A stretch of 64,000 nucleotides of DNA. Source: Tetrahymena elliotti 4EA (lineage: Eukaryota > Ciliophora > Oligohymenophorea > Hymenostomatida > Tetrahymenidae). Below are positions 13,288 to 25,696 of this stretch, piece after piece. The stretch's first letter is position 1. Each line of letters begins with the position of its first letter. The stretch lies in assembly GCA_000231825.2 (NCBI GenBank), contig JH720373.1, positions 234,285 through 298,284 of the forward strand, given 5' to 3'. The notes below the pieces were generated by a model. That model saw only the letters and a list, made by a program, of their open reading frames with translations. It did not search any database and was not told the origin of the DNA. The position numbers and the translations under genes were made by a program.

Positions 13288-16200
13288 TCATTATTTGTTG
13301 GGAGGTATTGGTACCCTTGTATCAATGTTGTATTAAATAATACAATTTTTAATAAGGTTGATTTCATCTTAAATAGAGGTTTTGTTATACTTCAAGAAGG
13401 TATTGATCATATTTTAATATTATTCATTTTGTTTATGAAGGAGGTTAAGTTTTTACTTATTAGTACAACTACCTGGGTTATTAGTGTTATAGACTTCTAG
13501 ATTCTTTTTTGAGTGTCCATTTTAATTATTAAGTTAAAATTAAACAAAATATTTATTTTTTTCTTCCTTTCTCATGTAAAATTTAGCAGCATTAAAAGGT
13601 ATTCTTTTATTATTTTGATCATTTCCTATTTCTTTAATATCACTCTTTTTAATATTTGTTTTATCTATATCTTACTAAGCAGGTAAAAATTTATATTTTT
13701 CTTAGATAAACAATCTATCTTAAAGTTTTCTTTGTCTTTCTTAAATAAGCCCTTTCTAAATATCAATAATAGGACTGTTAATATTGATAGCCTTTTTATT
13801 TGATTAAACTTCTTAGAGAATTTCTGCATTATAATATATTCTTTTAACACCTAAATTCTAACTTTCATCTCCATATAAAGCTTCATGCTTTGGATTAATA
13901 TTTTGATTCACTTGAATATCTTCTGTATCGCTTTCACTTTCGTTTCTAACTGTTTCAAAATTCTTTTTCACACTAAAAGATACTTTTTATGAATTCAAAA
14001 TAGAGCTTCTGTTAGATTACTATGAAGTCGAATTTCTTTATGATGTAGTTGGTCTTTTAATTTAATTTGATATTCTTCTTTCTGAGATATGTGCTCCTTC
14101 TTCACTTGACTCTTCTTTATCTCTCCCATTCTTGATCATATCTTTAACTTAAATTAAATTTTTACTTCTCTATCTTTTATTACTAACACTTGTATTCTTC
14201 TAGTTTGAATTGCTAATGCTAGTATTTACTGAGCTTTTATCAGCAACAGCACTTGAGTTTAATTTAGTTTTATTTTTTAATAATCTATTGCCAGGAGATG
14301 TTTAGTTACTATGATGGTAAAAAGGACTTCCAATAGTTTTTGATTGAGTTGTAGAGGAAGTATAATCTTCTTAATTAATATTAAAATCTGCTCCTTTATT
14401 ATAAAAGAAGTTAAATGAGGTCAAATTTTGCCTATTTCTATACTAGAATTTATTTTTATCAGGCGGATCAACAGCTGCAGCTGGGATTTCTTTGGTATTA
14501 CTTTGATCAATAATAGAAATTTCATTTAATAGTTATTTTTAAGAGTTCTTTTTCATGCTGTTTCTTCTTGGTAAATTCAATATTTTCTTTTCAATAGAAA
14601 TGGATTCATTTAAATTATTTAAATTTGGTTAAATTTTAATTTTTTCAAGACTACTCTCTTTAGAATTGCTAGTTGTAAGAATTCTGTTTTTAATACGAGA
14701 ATTATTTTCAGCACTTTTAGCTCTTAATTAATTTTTTTACAGTAATGAAGAACTCACTTTTTAATTATTTTCAATAATACTTTTTGAGTTGCTTCTTTAA
14801 GGATTTTCTTCTATTGTATCATTTTTCGTATTTTATGTTGATTTAAATAATTGCTCAAAGTTTTATTATTTCCCAGATGGACTAGAAGGTGTAGTAAAGA
14901 AGAAACCATTTCCTGTTTAGCTAAATTCTAAATCTTAATTAGAGTTTTGAATTGGGATAGATTATTTTCTATTACTTTAAAATGTTTATGATTGGATTGA
15001 AGCACTAACTGGTCTCTACTATTAGCCAGTTTATTTTTATTTTATTTTTTTCTTCTTCTTTTTTTAGCTATTAGCATCATTGATGTAATTATTATGCTCA
15101 TATTATAAATAAAGTTATTTTATTTTCAACGAGTCTGCTAATTATTTCTGTCTATTAAGAACTTTATTATGGATAATATTCTTTATGTAATATTCAGTGT
15201 ATTCTTGGTAATTTCTCTTTCTTTTGACCATCATCTTTTAGAATTCTATTTATTTTGTTATAATTTCATTTATTTAAAGTTAAATAATTAAACCTTATAA
15301 TGGCATAGATATTATTTGAGCTTCAGCTGAAACAACTCTTGCTTAAGTGCATCTAACCTTGCCTTAAAAAACTTCCTCTTCTCCAAAAGACTCCCCTTTT
15401 CCTAGAATGGAAATAGGAACTCTTACAGTTTACCAAAGTAGTTTTATTCCCTATCTTTATTTTTAAGAAACCTCTCTCTAAAGTTCTTCCTTTTTGAGAA
15501 TCTTTTCATTCTTAATATCAAGAATTTGATTTTCTTTAATATTTTATTAATGTTAGAGCAATAAAGAAGATATTATTTTATTTATTTTCAGATGCTTATT
15601 CTAAGATGTGTATTCAGTATGGTTGAATAACTCTTCTTTCTGCAATAAGATATCTTCTCTTTAGTTATAAAGAGAATTGGGGTCTTTGTCATAAATATCA
15701 CAAGTATGAGAAATCTTTAAAATTAATACCAATAAATAAATAAATAGAGCAAATAGTTAAGAATTTAATTAAATAATTAGATGCTTCAAAAAATAATTAG
15801 TTGTTACTTCAACTTCTCCACTGTAAATAAAATAAATATTTTTATCTTAATCGTCTTCCTTGTAAATCAAGGTGTCTTTTTTGTAGATTGCATTATTACA
15901 ATTAAGCATTGCTACTTCAATCTCATTCTTCTTCCATTATTAGAATATTGTAAAAGTTAAGAAGAATTTAAGGAAATCATCTCTGGTCTTAGCAAAGTAA
16001 AGAGCCACACAATCATTAAAATGTTCTCTTGATATGGTAGCAAAATGCGTATCCTTCATAGTTTTTTTTATATTGTATTTGATTGATTCTATTATAAATA
16101 AGATAAAATGTACCTCCTTAGTAACTGTTGTAAATTCTCTAGGATGTCCATGTCGAAGTGAGATTTCTCCAAAATAATCTCCACTTTTTTTTGTATTGTA

Positions 16201-16931
16201 AATCTAATTAAAAATATTGAAAATTCTTTCAAGAATTTATAGATCTTCCAATTAATTTTAATAACTATATTATGTATTTATAAGAATTAAATTTTTAATT
16301 TTTACTGTATGTGTAGGATAGCAATGAAGCAGGAAGTCTTCTTCAGGTAACAGTTTTAAAACTTCAGGATCTATGGGTTACATGTTAGGATCTTATTCAT
16401 CGATATTAGGTATTTCATTCATCTCCCAAACCTAACCCTTTAGGATGATATACATGTCTTGTCCTTTATCACCTTAGTAATTAATTAATAAATTCAACAA
16501 ACTATTTTTTAACAAATTAAAAGAAAATTAAATTTTACCTGCTTTGAATATTTCTGTCCTTGCTTCTATGAATTTATATTGTAAATGCTTGAGTAATTTA
16601 GAGACAAAAAAGCTATTCATTTCCCTTTCAACAGAGGTAAAAAATGAGACTTCTTTGAAGGCTTTTTTGAGAAACTCAACTTCCAAATGAGTCCTTTAGT
16701 TAAGAGCCCTTTTTAGTACCTGTGTTACACTCTATTTTAATGAAAATTACAAATCTAAATAAATAGATAGGTAGAATAATCTTAAGAATAAGTTACATCA
16801 AAAACATGATGATTTTTTATAGATAAGATCTCTGATTTGACTAAATTAAGTAATTAATCACCAAAGGACTAGTTTATCTAAAGCGATTCTCGATAATCGT
16901 TAAAATAACCACTAAATATCCAACTTTACAT
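13288..16931 (-). CDS. Protein with two cyclic-nucleotide-binding domains
   Basis: Exons 16931-16806, 16731-16539, 16472-16114 and 16053-13288 give 1,147 codons plus TGA. A first cNMP-binding domain lies at about residues 60-240: the phosphate-binding cassette is FGEISLRHGHPREFTTV, with the Glu and Arg expected to hold the cyclic phosphate. It is preceded by the beta strands in GDKGQDMYIILKG. A second, more divergent domain has FGEEEVF near residue 446. The remaining 600-700 residues are basic, Ser/Asn/Gln-rich and probably disordered. No channel transmembrane segments or kinase domain are present, so this is a stand-alone cNMP sensor rather than a channel or PKG. A possible extra 93-bp intron, 15807-15715, would remove a hydrophobic stretch and keep the frame. 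The gene is divergent from the TEX9-like gene. Confidence 0.88.
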
Positions 16932-18140
16932 CTTATTTATTTATGTTTCTCAAAAATATTCTTAATAGAAACAAGAACTTTTTTGATTAAAATTTATATC
17001 ATAAATTATATTTATTACAAATCACAAATTCCAAATTCTTATGTACTAAACTGAAACAAGGTAAATCGGATTATATGTTATAATCTAAATACATCTACAA
17101 TAATATTTTCTGGTTAATATTATCCACATTTATTGACATTCTTCTAAATAATTTATTGTAAAAATTCATTCAAAGCAGCTTATTTCTACGTCAGTTTCCT
17201 AAATATTAAAATCAACTTATTTGTCTTTAAAATAATATTGATCATTTACATTAACTGATTTTTTACTAAGTAAATGTACTATTTATGGAATAAGTATAAT
17301 TATATATATTTTATCTTTCTCAATATTTTTTAATCACTAAAAAAAATTGATCATTTACAAATAACATCATTAAATGTGTATATTAAGCAATAAATAAACC
17401 AATAAAAGGTCTATAATAATTCATATATAAATATCATTTTTACTTTAGTCTTATGATATTACACACATAAGTGATTATTGATAATTTTTACATTTTGTTT
17501 TTATTTAGAAATTAGTTTCCTCCAATGTGAATTAATGAATAGTATTTATTTAAAATATTTTATATAAGTTTCCTAAATATCATAAATTCATAGATCTCCA
17601 AATTATATTTTTTGATTTCGATCTATTTTTTATTGATTTAGTAGTGAATAAATTTCCTAATATTAAAATACTAAATTATCATTTAAAATATCGTATTTTT
17701 TCACATTTTTCAAAATATAAAGAGAATATTTTATCTTTAAAGAAAAAAAGTGATCAAAAATATTTTCTTAGTTAGTTTGTTATGATCGAAATTAATTGTT
17801 TCTTTTTATATGTTTTTTTGATAAATTAATTTCTAAAACTAAAACATTTTTGTTATTTTTATATTAAATCTTTTAATAATCAAGTAGAGATTATACATTA
17901 ATATTATTTACTTTATGAGAGAGCTATTCTTACATTTAATTATTGAAAGTATTATGCAAGTAATAATTAAAACTACTTGATTGATTATTTTTTTGAAAAA
18001 TTTGTAGTGGTTTTAGAATCTTTGAATATTTAAATTTTTGCAAACTTCTTTTTGATCATCAAAAAATAATTAAAAAAATTAAATTGTATCTTAAAAAAAA
18101 TAATAATAAAGATTAAGTTTTAGTCCCTATTTGCTTACAT
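16932..18140. other. Divergent promoter region, AT-rich
   Basis: About 1.2 kb separates the starts of the cNMP-domain gene (-) and the TEX9-like gene (+), so it should contain both promoters. The sequence is almost pure A+T with no coding frame and no motif I can name. Confidence 0.45.
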
Positions 18141-19284
18141 ATGTCTGGCAATGATAAGTTAGGATATTTAAAGAGTAGAGAATAGGAATTACTCTAAATG
18201 AACTAAGAGATAGAAAAGAAAAGAAAGAATTTTGTAGAGAATGTAAATAGAGATTGGATTTATTTCTATTTATCTTTTTAAAATATTTTGTAAATTAAGT
18301 AAAAAAAGACAAATAGCAGAACCTAATTTGATGATAGTAATGACAACTTGGAAGCATATGAATAACAAAATTAAAGATAAGCTAACAATTAGTAAAAGAG
18401 TTAAGAAAGTTAAAAAGATTTGATTGATAAAATTGAGGAAATAAAAAAGAAAAATGAATTAGAACTCATTTAAAAGATAGCAAGATTGAAATAATTATAA
18501 TCTGAATAGGGTAAATAGAATTTTATTTGTATATATTTTAGTGTATTTATTGTTAAAATAAGAGGAAGAGATAGATAGAGAGAAGTAAGCTATTGCTGAA
18601 AGTGAAAATCAGGCAAATAGCTTGAGTTCTAGATTAGTAGATGTAGAATCATAAATAAATGAACTTGAAGGAAAAGGAAAAGTTCTTTCAGAAAATTAAA
18701 AATAATTTGTAAGCTAGATATAATAAATAACAGAAAAATATGAGGGCATCAAATAATAAGCAAAAGATGCTAAATATAAATTAGAAGTTTCATAGAGAGA
18801 AAAGTAGCTCTAATTCAAAGTAAAAACTATCATTAAAAAAATTATTTTATTGATTAAAATTATATTTAACAAAAGGAATTAGAGGAACAAAAGGAAAATC
18901 TTAGCAAAGTAGAGCAGGGTTTGATTAAAAAAGAGGCAAAGTAACAATTAATATCAAAATCAAATAATTTATATTGAAAAATGTTAAAATAATTAAAGGA
19001 TATAAAAGTTAACTGAAGATTTAGAAAACTTTAAAGTAGAGTAAAAGGAAAAAAGTGTAATTTAAAAAGAAGTCAATGACGATTTAAAAAAATAAAATGA
19101 AAAGTTAGCTATTGAATCTAAAAGATTAGAAAGATAAAAGTAAGAGTTAATCTAGGCCTTTAAAAAGCAATAAAAACTTATTGAGCTTCTTAAAAAATAA
19201 AAAACACATTTAGAAATAGCTAGATCTCTAAATCTTACTGAAGAAGAATATATTAAGGCTGTTGATTTAGGTGAAAAGCTATGA
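18141..19284 (+). CDS. TEX9: TEX9-like coiled-coil protein
   Basis: Exons 18141-18242, 18300-18510, 18563-18819, 18876-18940 and 18999-19284 give 306 codons plus TGA. Apart from a short start (MSGNDKLGYLKSREQELL) nearly the whole protein is a heptad-rich, charged coiled coil. The C-terminus matches what I recall of the TEX9 family: a FKKQQKLIELLKKQKTHLE helix followed by LNLTEEEYIKAVDLGEKL (TEX9 proteins end in a similar K-rich helix plus TEEEF-KAL-WG). TEX9 is linked to centriolar satellites, basal bodies and cilia, which fits a ciliate. The assignment rests on the C-terminal motif and overall architecture from memory. Decayed copies of the last exon follow directly downstream. Confidence 0.75.
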
Positions 19285-19386
19285 TCCTATCAATATTTAT
19301 ATAATTAAATAATCATTTACATTTTTAATTATTTTTGTTCATACATTTGATTTATGTTTGTATTTCAATCTTGCTAAAAATATTTT

Positions 19387-19488
19387 GAGCTTCTCCAAAA
19401 AATTCAAAACTCATTTAAAAAAAGTAGACCTACAAATCTCACTAAAGAAGAATACATTAAGTCTGAGGATTAATGCAAAAAGCTATGA
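19387..19488 (+). pseudogene. Decayed copy 1 of the TEX9-like last exon
   Basis: This stretch aligns base for base with the end of the preceding gene. GAGCTTCTCCAAAAAATTCA matches GAGCTTCTTAAAAAATAAAA, and the copy ends AAAAAGCTATGA like the original. The copied frame is still open and would read a diverged version of the TEEEYIK motif (LTKEEYIKSED). The spacer before it, with TTTCAATCTTGCTAAAAATA, is itself repeated before the next copy. No promoter or upstream exons are present, so it is a partial duplicate, or just possibly an alternative terminal exon. Confidence 0.6.
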
Positions 19489-19585
19489 AAATAGATTTAA
19501 TTAATAAATAAATAAGATTTTATTGATTATTTTTATGTAAAAGATTTATTTGTTTTTCAATCTTTCCAAAAATATTTATGCTTAC

Positions 19586-19660
19586 TTCTTAAAATAAAAA
19601 ATACATTAAAAAAAAATCTAAATCGAGTTGAAGAAGAATAGATTATATAACTTAGACCTA
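19586..19660 (+). pseudogene. Decayed copy 2 of the TEX9-like last exon
   Basis: A second, more diverged copy: CTTCTTAAAATAAAAAATAC, then an EEE-coding GAAGAAGAATAG, corresponds to the same last-exon segment, but the 3' end is not recognisable. It is preceded by TTTCAATCTTTCCAAAAATA, the same spacer that precedes copy 1. The tandem period is about 200 bp. A third spacer copy near 19770-19800 has no exon remnant that I can see. Confidence 0.45.
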
Positions 19661-20216
19661 AATATATGATAATTTATATACATTTTATCTTAGATTAATT
19701 AAGGAATAAGATTTAATAAATTATTTTTGATTTAAAGATTTATTTGAGTTTGTTTGTTTGTTTTTTAATTTTTCAATCTTGCTAAAGAATTATTTAAAAT
19801 GTTTATATTCATTCATTTCTTTGCATTCTTTTTTAGGATATATAATTCTTAAGAATGCATTAATTTCAAATTTTCAAGCTCTCTTTTATACTTATTTATC
19901 TCTTACTCTTTTTCTTTTATCTTAATATGAAGTTCCACATCTTTTTATTAGCTTTTTTTAAATTAAAATTATAAATAAATATTATTAATCATATTTCTTT
20001 TCTTATTCTAAAAATCTTATTTAATTTTGAATAAAGTACATATTTTTCTTTCTAGCATTCTTACTCATGATTTTTTGGAAGAAAAAATTTCCAAAATAGC
20101 CAAGAAGCAATTAGAATTTGAAATTATTAAATTATTTAAAATCCATTTATGTTTCTTAATTTAATTTTGAAATGGATTTTTTGTTGTATTTCAAAAAAGA
20201 TGCAAGAAGACATTTT
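19661..20216. other. AT-rich gap between convergent genes
   Basis: Contains a third copy of the repeated spacer (TTTTTCAATCTTGCTAAAGA near 19775) and otherwise only 3' flanking AT-rich DNA of the TEX9-like gene and of the minus-strand coiled-coil gene. Confidence 0.4.
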
Positions 20217-20747
20217 TCATTTTCTTAAAGAAATAATAGATAGAATAATTGCAAAAATAAATGATAAAAAGAATCTTAATTATTATTTAGTTTATTTTTT
20301 TTATTGAATGATTGATTGCAAGTAAAAATTCAAAATTCTAAAAAGAGTTTTAAAAAATTTTATAATTTACAATCCATCCTCAAAATTAGAAACTTGGCTT
20401 TTTAAATGCGTGTTTTCTTGGGCTAGAAAAAGGTTTTCTTTTTTAAGTTATTCATTATATGTCTTAAGTTCTCTTGTAAGATCATTATATTTAGATTGAC
20501 TGTCAAACGTATTTTGCTTAAGATGATCTATTTCATCATAAGCATTTTTAAGTTGATTAGATTATGCTTCAAGCATATTTAAATTATGATAATTATGTAT
20601 TTCCTATTTATATAAAAGAACACATTCTTAACCTTACTTTAATCTAAATTAAAATAATAAATGTACACTAGAATAGTTTATTTTTAATCCCAAAACTTCT
20701 TACTTTAATTTCAACAAGGTATTTAAATTTTATTCAAAGCTACTCAT
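20217..20747 (-). CDS. Small coiled-coil protein
   Basis: The frame from ATG at 20747 to TGA at 20217 is open for 176 codons. Residues about 55-125 form a clear charged coiled coil (for example LKKENLFLAQENTHLKSQ). The last 45 residues are basic and hydrophobic and come from very AT-rich DNA, so the true C-terminus may be nearer 20370 if an intron or 3' UTR has been read through. A short segment around codons 27-40 is also AT-rich and might be an intron. No family recognised. It shares a divergent upstream region with the cNMP-domain gene at 21422. Confidence 0.6.
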
Positions 20748-21421
20748 TTTTAATATCTTTTTTTGGAATTATTTCTATTAAGTTAATTTGATTATCTAAG
20801 AAAGATGAACAATTTTGATTAATATCTAATTATTAATATCCTTGATTTCAAAAAAAATGCATTTCTTAAATTCACAATAATTTTTCAAATTCTTAATAAA
20901 TAATTCACCTCTCCCTTACCTAATTTTAATTTAAAAAATGCGATAAAAATCTAAAATAATTTTTTTTTTAAATAAAGTTTATTTTTTGAGATATTTTTTA
21001 TCAAGAATTATTAAGGAAATTTTCTAAGATTTCTTCTACTTCAATTTTTTAACTAAGCAGAAGAATCTTTAAATTTCTAATAAAACAAATGATTAGATAA
21101 ACATTAAAAGTCAAGAAAAGCTGGAGAGTAAATGAAATTAGATTTATTTCTGGATAAGAAATATGTGATAAATAATAAATTAATTAGCTTTTTAATTATA
21201 GTTTTTTAATTTAATTTTTTATTAGATGCTTGTTGATTAATTAATTTTCTATTAATCATCTAATTGATTTATATTAAAAAATATTTACAAAAATTAATTC
21301 TACTTATTACTATCATTGTATAATGTTGTTAAATTAAAGCAAAAAAAATGAAGGTATTAATTTACAAAGCTTTAAATATTTCTTATTTTTTCATTCTTAT
21401 TTCTATAAAGGTAGTTATTCA
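20748..21421. other. Divergent promoter region, AT-rich
   Basis: 674 bp between the starts of two divergently transcribed genes. Only A/T-rich sequence with ATTAATT runs is seen; no coding frame. Confidence 0.4.
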
Positions 21422-23558
21422 ATGAGTAGCGATTCAGATGATAATAAAAGTTGTCTTTCTGATTAAGAACAACCTAACCCATCTTTAAAGAGTCTATCAA
21501 TTAAAAAATCATAGAAAATTATTAATAGTAGAAGTTAGCAAACAAAAGAAATAAAAAAAGTAGAATCTGCCCCCAGCAGCTGTGAAAATCTTTTTGATGA
21601 TCTTGTAAATTACTAAGGAGAAGTACTTATTGAAGTAAGATTCTGTTATTTCTACATTTTTTAGCTTTGAATCATGCCACTAAGAATCAATTCATATTTT
21701 AATAATTAATGAAATAAAGGAAGTAATTAAGCTACTGAAGATAAACAGCAAATTCAGAACATTTAAAGATACAAGAATTATTACTAAATATGTCTCAAAT
21801 CTCTCTTTTTTTAAAAATCATTTTGGAAAAAACCACGAGACAATGATTTTATAATGTGCTGATTTTTTTAAATATTAATATTGTAAGAACGGAGATAAAG
21901 TCTTTGAATAAGGTACTTTCTTAATTTTTAAGGCTTGAAATTAACTAATAAATTAAAGCATCAATCAATACAAATTTTATCACAAATACTATTTTAATTA
22001 AATATAAATCATGTTTATAATAGGGGAAATTGGGGATAAATTCTATGTTATTTTGAGAGGCAAAGTGAGTATTTATGTTGATTTCAAAAGACAAGATAAT
22101 AATGGGGAATAGTAAAATTCAAGAGCAGGGGGTGATGATGTTCTTATAGAAAAGGTTCATATTCGAGATTTGAATGATGGTAATTGGAATCATTTAGCTT
22201 TGTGATTGGATTAATCTTATTATAAAATAAAGGTGATTCTTTTGGAGAGCTTGCATTAATAGATAAAAAGCCTAGAAGTGCAACAGTGACTTGCCTTACT
22301 GATTGCCACTTTATCACTTTTGATAAGATTTCTTTTGACAAGATTATCAGTAAATATTTTTTTTTTAAAATAAATTTTATTTTATTGTTGTTCATAGAAA
22401 ATTAATAGATTAAAGTATTTAAAGAAGAATTATCAAAACTAAAGAAAAATTATTTATTCTCAAGATTTTCTGGTAATTCTCTCAAAGCCCTTTATCTCTT
22501 ATTTCAAATCATTCCCTACAAGAAAGGAGATGTTATTGTAAAAGAAGGTGAAAAAAGTGATAAAATCTTTGTAGTAAGAGAAGGAGAGTTTAAGGTAATA
22601 AATAAAAATATTTTATTAAGAACAAATAATAGTCAAAAATATCAATTTATTTAATTAAAAATATAAATTTGACTTCATTTTTTCATGAATTTTATTTATT
22701 AAATGAAGGTATCTAGAACAGCGTATATAAAGATTGAGGCAGACGCAACCAGCTAATTGAATGTTAATCAAAAAAAGAAGGAATCAATTGTTATAGATGT
22801 AAATAATATTCTTTTATTTATAATTAATTTACTTATAACATTTAATTAGATGGGTATCCTTGGGCCAAATTAATCTTTTGGAGAAGAAGAATTCTTCACT
22901 TAGGAAAAAAGAAAAGTAAATGTAGTTTGTATTTCTAGAATAGGAGAGGTATGTATAATAATTTTTGTTATTTAAGTAAATCTTATAAAATTGAAAAAAT
23001 ATTTAGCTTATGATTCTCAATAGAAGGGAATTTTTTAAAAAGATGGGCTATGATGAAAAACAAATAAAATTTATGGAATCCCTGGCAAGTGAAAAAAATA
23101 TATTTAGAGAAACCTAATTTGAGAAATTAATATCAACATTTGGATAAATGAAACAACAAATATGTGAAAATAAATAAGGACAATATTTAGATTAATAGCT
23201 TTCTTAAATAGAGCAAGAATAACTGCACTAGAAAGAATTAATTGACTCCAAAAGATAAACAGAAATTCATATAGAAATTATTAAACCTCAAGAAAAATTC
23301 AAAAAAAATTCCCCATTTTTCAAGAAACCTGTACAGCCTTAAGAAGATAAAATTAAAGAAAAACCAGTTAATATTGTCAAGTACCATTTTATCAGAAAAA
23401 AAGTCATCTCTTCCTAAAAAAACTAAAATGAACCAGAAGACCTTCAAAGCTTACACAATTCTTTCTATTAGAATTCAAGTTATATTTAAGGTAATTTTAT
23501 TTCAATGAATTTTAAAATACAAAATGAAAATTTAACTCATTTTCAAGCCAAGTTGTGA
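21422..23558 (+). CDS. PKA-R/PKG-like protein with two cyclic-nucleotide-binding domains
   Basis: Exons 21422-21634, 21720-21912, 22024-22179, 22233-22349, 22398-22594, 22709-22798, 22850-22948 and 23007-23558 give 538 codons plus TGA. The first cNMP-binding domain (about residues 110-245) carries FGELALIDKKPRSATV, almost the textbook phosphate-binding cassette of PKA regulatory subunits and PKG, with Glu and Arg intact. The second domain (about 250-365) has FGEEEFFTQEKRKVNV, where the Arg-Ala-(Ser/Thr) part is altered. No kinase domain follows, and I see no clear RRXS pseudosubstrate. The C-terminal 170 residues are a charged, Q-rich, coiled-coil-prone tail. A regulatory subunit-like or stand-alone cNMP sensor role is inferred. 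It is a different protein from the one at 13.3-16.9 kb. Confidence 0.9.
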
Positions 23559-23706
23559 TACACACAAAAAAAGATTAATTTTTTAAAATGTTATACCAAA
23601 ATTTATAATTAAAATTTATCTTAACAACAATATCTCTAATTCAGAGAAATTATTTTATTTCAATCATTGAATTAAAATATGATATTTTCTCAATCAATAA
23701 ACTAAA

Positions 23707-25696
23707 ATGAGTATTAATTATGTGGACATCTTCCAAAAATATTTTAGTAAAAAAAATAAAACCATTTCGTTACCATTCATATCCAACATAAAATAATAGT
23801 TTATTTAATATTTTGTAAATAAGTTTTATACTAAAATTATAAAATTTTAATAGTAATTCTTATTTTAAAAATAGGAATTTCTTATTTTTATATACATAAA
23901 TAAAATTTCTATTTAAAAATTTTGTTTGATAAATGACATTCAAGATGTTTTTAATAGATTCAATAAAAATGAATTAATAACAATAGGCGAATACTAAAAA
24001 TAAAGATTCGAAACAATATCATCAAGCTAGGTTTAGAAAAATGAGATGAGTTAGTTTTCAAGATTAGATGAATCACCTCTTTAAAAGTAAAAAATTTAGT
24101 AGTTTAATAGATATTTTTTTAACTAAATTTTGGTTGGTTTAATTAGATCATGTAAATAAAATTGTGAAGAAAGCATGGTCTCAAGCCCTGATAAATAAAT
24201 TTAGTAATATTTATAGAAATTGAGTATAATGTCTGTCTCATTAGATTTAGGTAGGATTTCTAAATAGTAGCAGTTTTCAGAATTAAATTCTCGTAATTAT
24301 TCATTAAAAATTTGTTAATAAGATAAATAAATAAATTTTTTGAATAAAAGCAATAATGCTTGGGTCACCAAAATAAATTAGCTCAAAAATATCTTAATTT
24401 AATGATCTGAATTTAAGTTCTCAAGATTCTTTTGTATTAGATAAAAAACCATAAAATTAAGACGAAGGAAAAAACATAATAAACTCAAATGTTAGTTCTT
24501 TAAATAGTAGTGTTAATGCATGTAAAGCTTAAGCAAACAAAAATAAAAAAAAAGAGAAAAAGGAAAAAATGAAAATGCTAATTGATTAGGAATTACTCCA
24601 TCATTCTTTTTTCCTCAATAAAAAAAAGTACAAATCAACAGAAAATTTATTTTTTAAAAATCTTGATGAAAAGCTTCATGCATCAAATAGATATATGCAA
24701 AGATACTTCAATACAAGATAAAAACCTATTGTTCATATCAAGGAAATATTTAATTAAAAAGAAAGCAAATCACCAGAAAAACTTAAAAAAAATGATTTAA
24801 ATTTCGATACTGTTTTAACGAAAAATAATTAATAAAATTAAGAACAATCTCCTATATCAAATAGTAAGTGTTATCTATTTAATTCAATAAATAATTTTTA
24901 ATTTATTTTAAAAATAGAATTTTATGTGCATTATTCTTTGATGAATTATTCCTCAATGTAAGATTCTGACAGTATTTTAGACTCTAATAAAAATACAAGC
25001 AGTATTGCTAATACTTGCTTAAATAGAAAAAATTTAAATTCTATTATGCTCTAATAAATAGTGACACCATTCAAAGATTAAAAAAAGTTGGCCTAACCTA
25101 ATGATTAAGAATAAAGAAATAGCTAAACCAGTAACATGAATCCAAAAAGAAGAGTTCAATCATTTCAAATAGAAAAATAGAACTCATTTGATCACAGTTA
25201 AAATAATACCTTAGATTAAAGTAACATAAAATATGAATAAAGTTTATACTACCAAACAGATTCATACCCAAAGAAAAGAAACAAAAGTTCATTCCTAATT
25301 AAAACAGAAATAAATCAAAATATTCTAAAAACTGATTCAATAAAAACAGACAAATCAGTAAATTAGATGAGCTCAACAATGAATAACAAATTTTTAGAAA
25401 ACAAAATAAAACAAATGAATACCTTCTCACCTAATATTAAAAGAAACTTTTTAAGTTAAATTTAAAATCCTAGTATTATTACTAAAAAAGAGTTAATCCT
25501 TAACAATAATCCTGAAAAGCTTCCATTGAAATATTTATCATCTAAACTTAAAGAAATAAATGAGTCTATCTCATAAAAAGGAAGATTTTTCAGCAATAGT
25601 CTAGCTTAAAATAAATTACCATCCTAAATCAATCTTAGATCAAAATAAGTTTTTAATTTAAGTGTACAAGGATAATAATAGAATAAAATTAGTTGA
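23707..25696 (+). CDS. Low-complexity basic protein (5' end uncertain)
   Basis: Exons 23707-24313, 24351-24863 and 24918-25696 join in frame to 632 codons plus TGA. From about 24351 onward coding character is strong: Ser/Asn/Gln/Lys-rich, with segments such as LDEKLHASNRYMQRYFNTRQ. The 5' part is weaker: it is open in one frame from an ATG preceded by two in-frame TGAs, but stretches around 23815-23940 look intron-like. The start could instead be 24175 or 24356. The intron 24314-24350 (37 bp) is unusually short. No domain recognised. It begins 148 bp after the cNMP-domain gene ends, in the same direction, so a fused longer gene cannot be excluded. Confidence 0.6.

Noticed and set aside
13267..13500. 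77-codon ORF, plus strand
   Set aside because: Antisense shadow of the 3' end of the cNMP-domain gene on the minus strand, whose frame is supported to the TGA at 13288.
22144..22395. 83-codon ORF, minus strand
   Set aside because: Antisense shadow of cNMP-binding exons; the plus strand carries the FGELALIDKKPRSATV motif.
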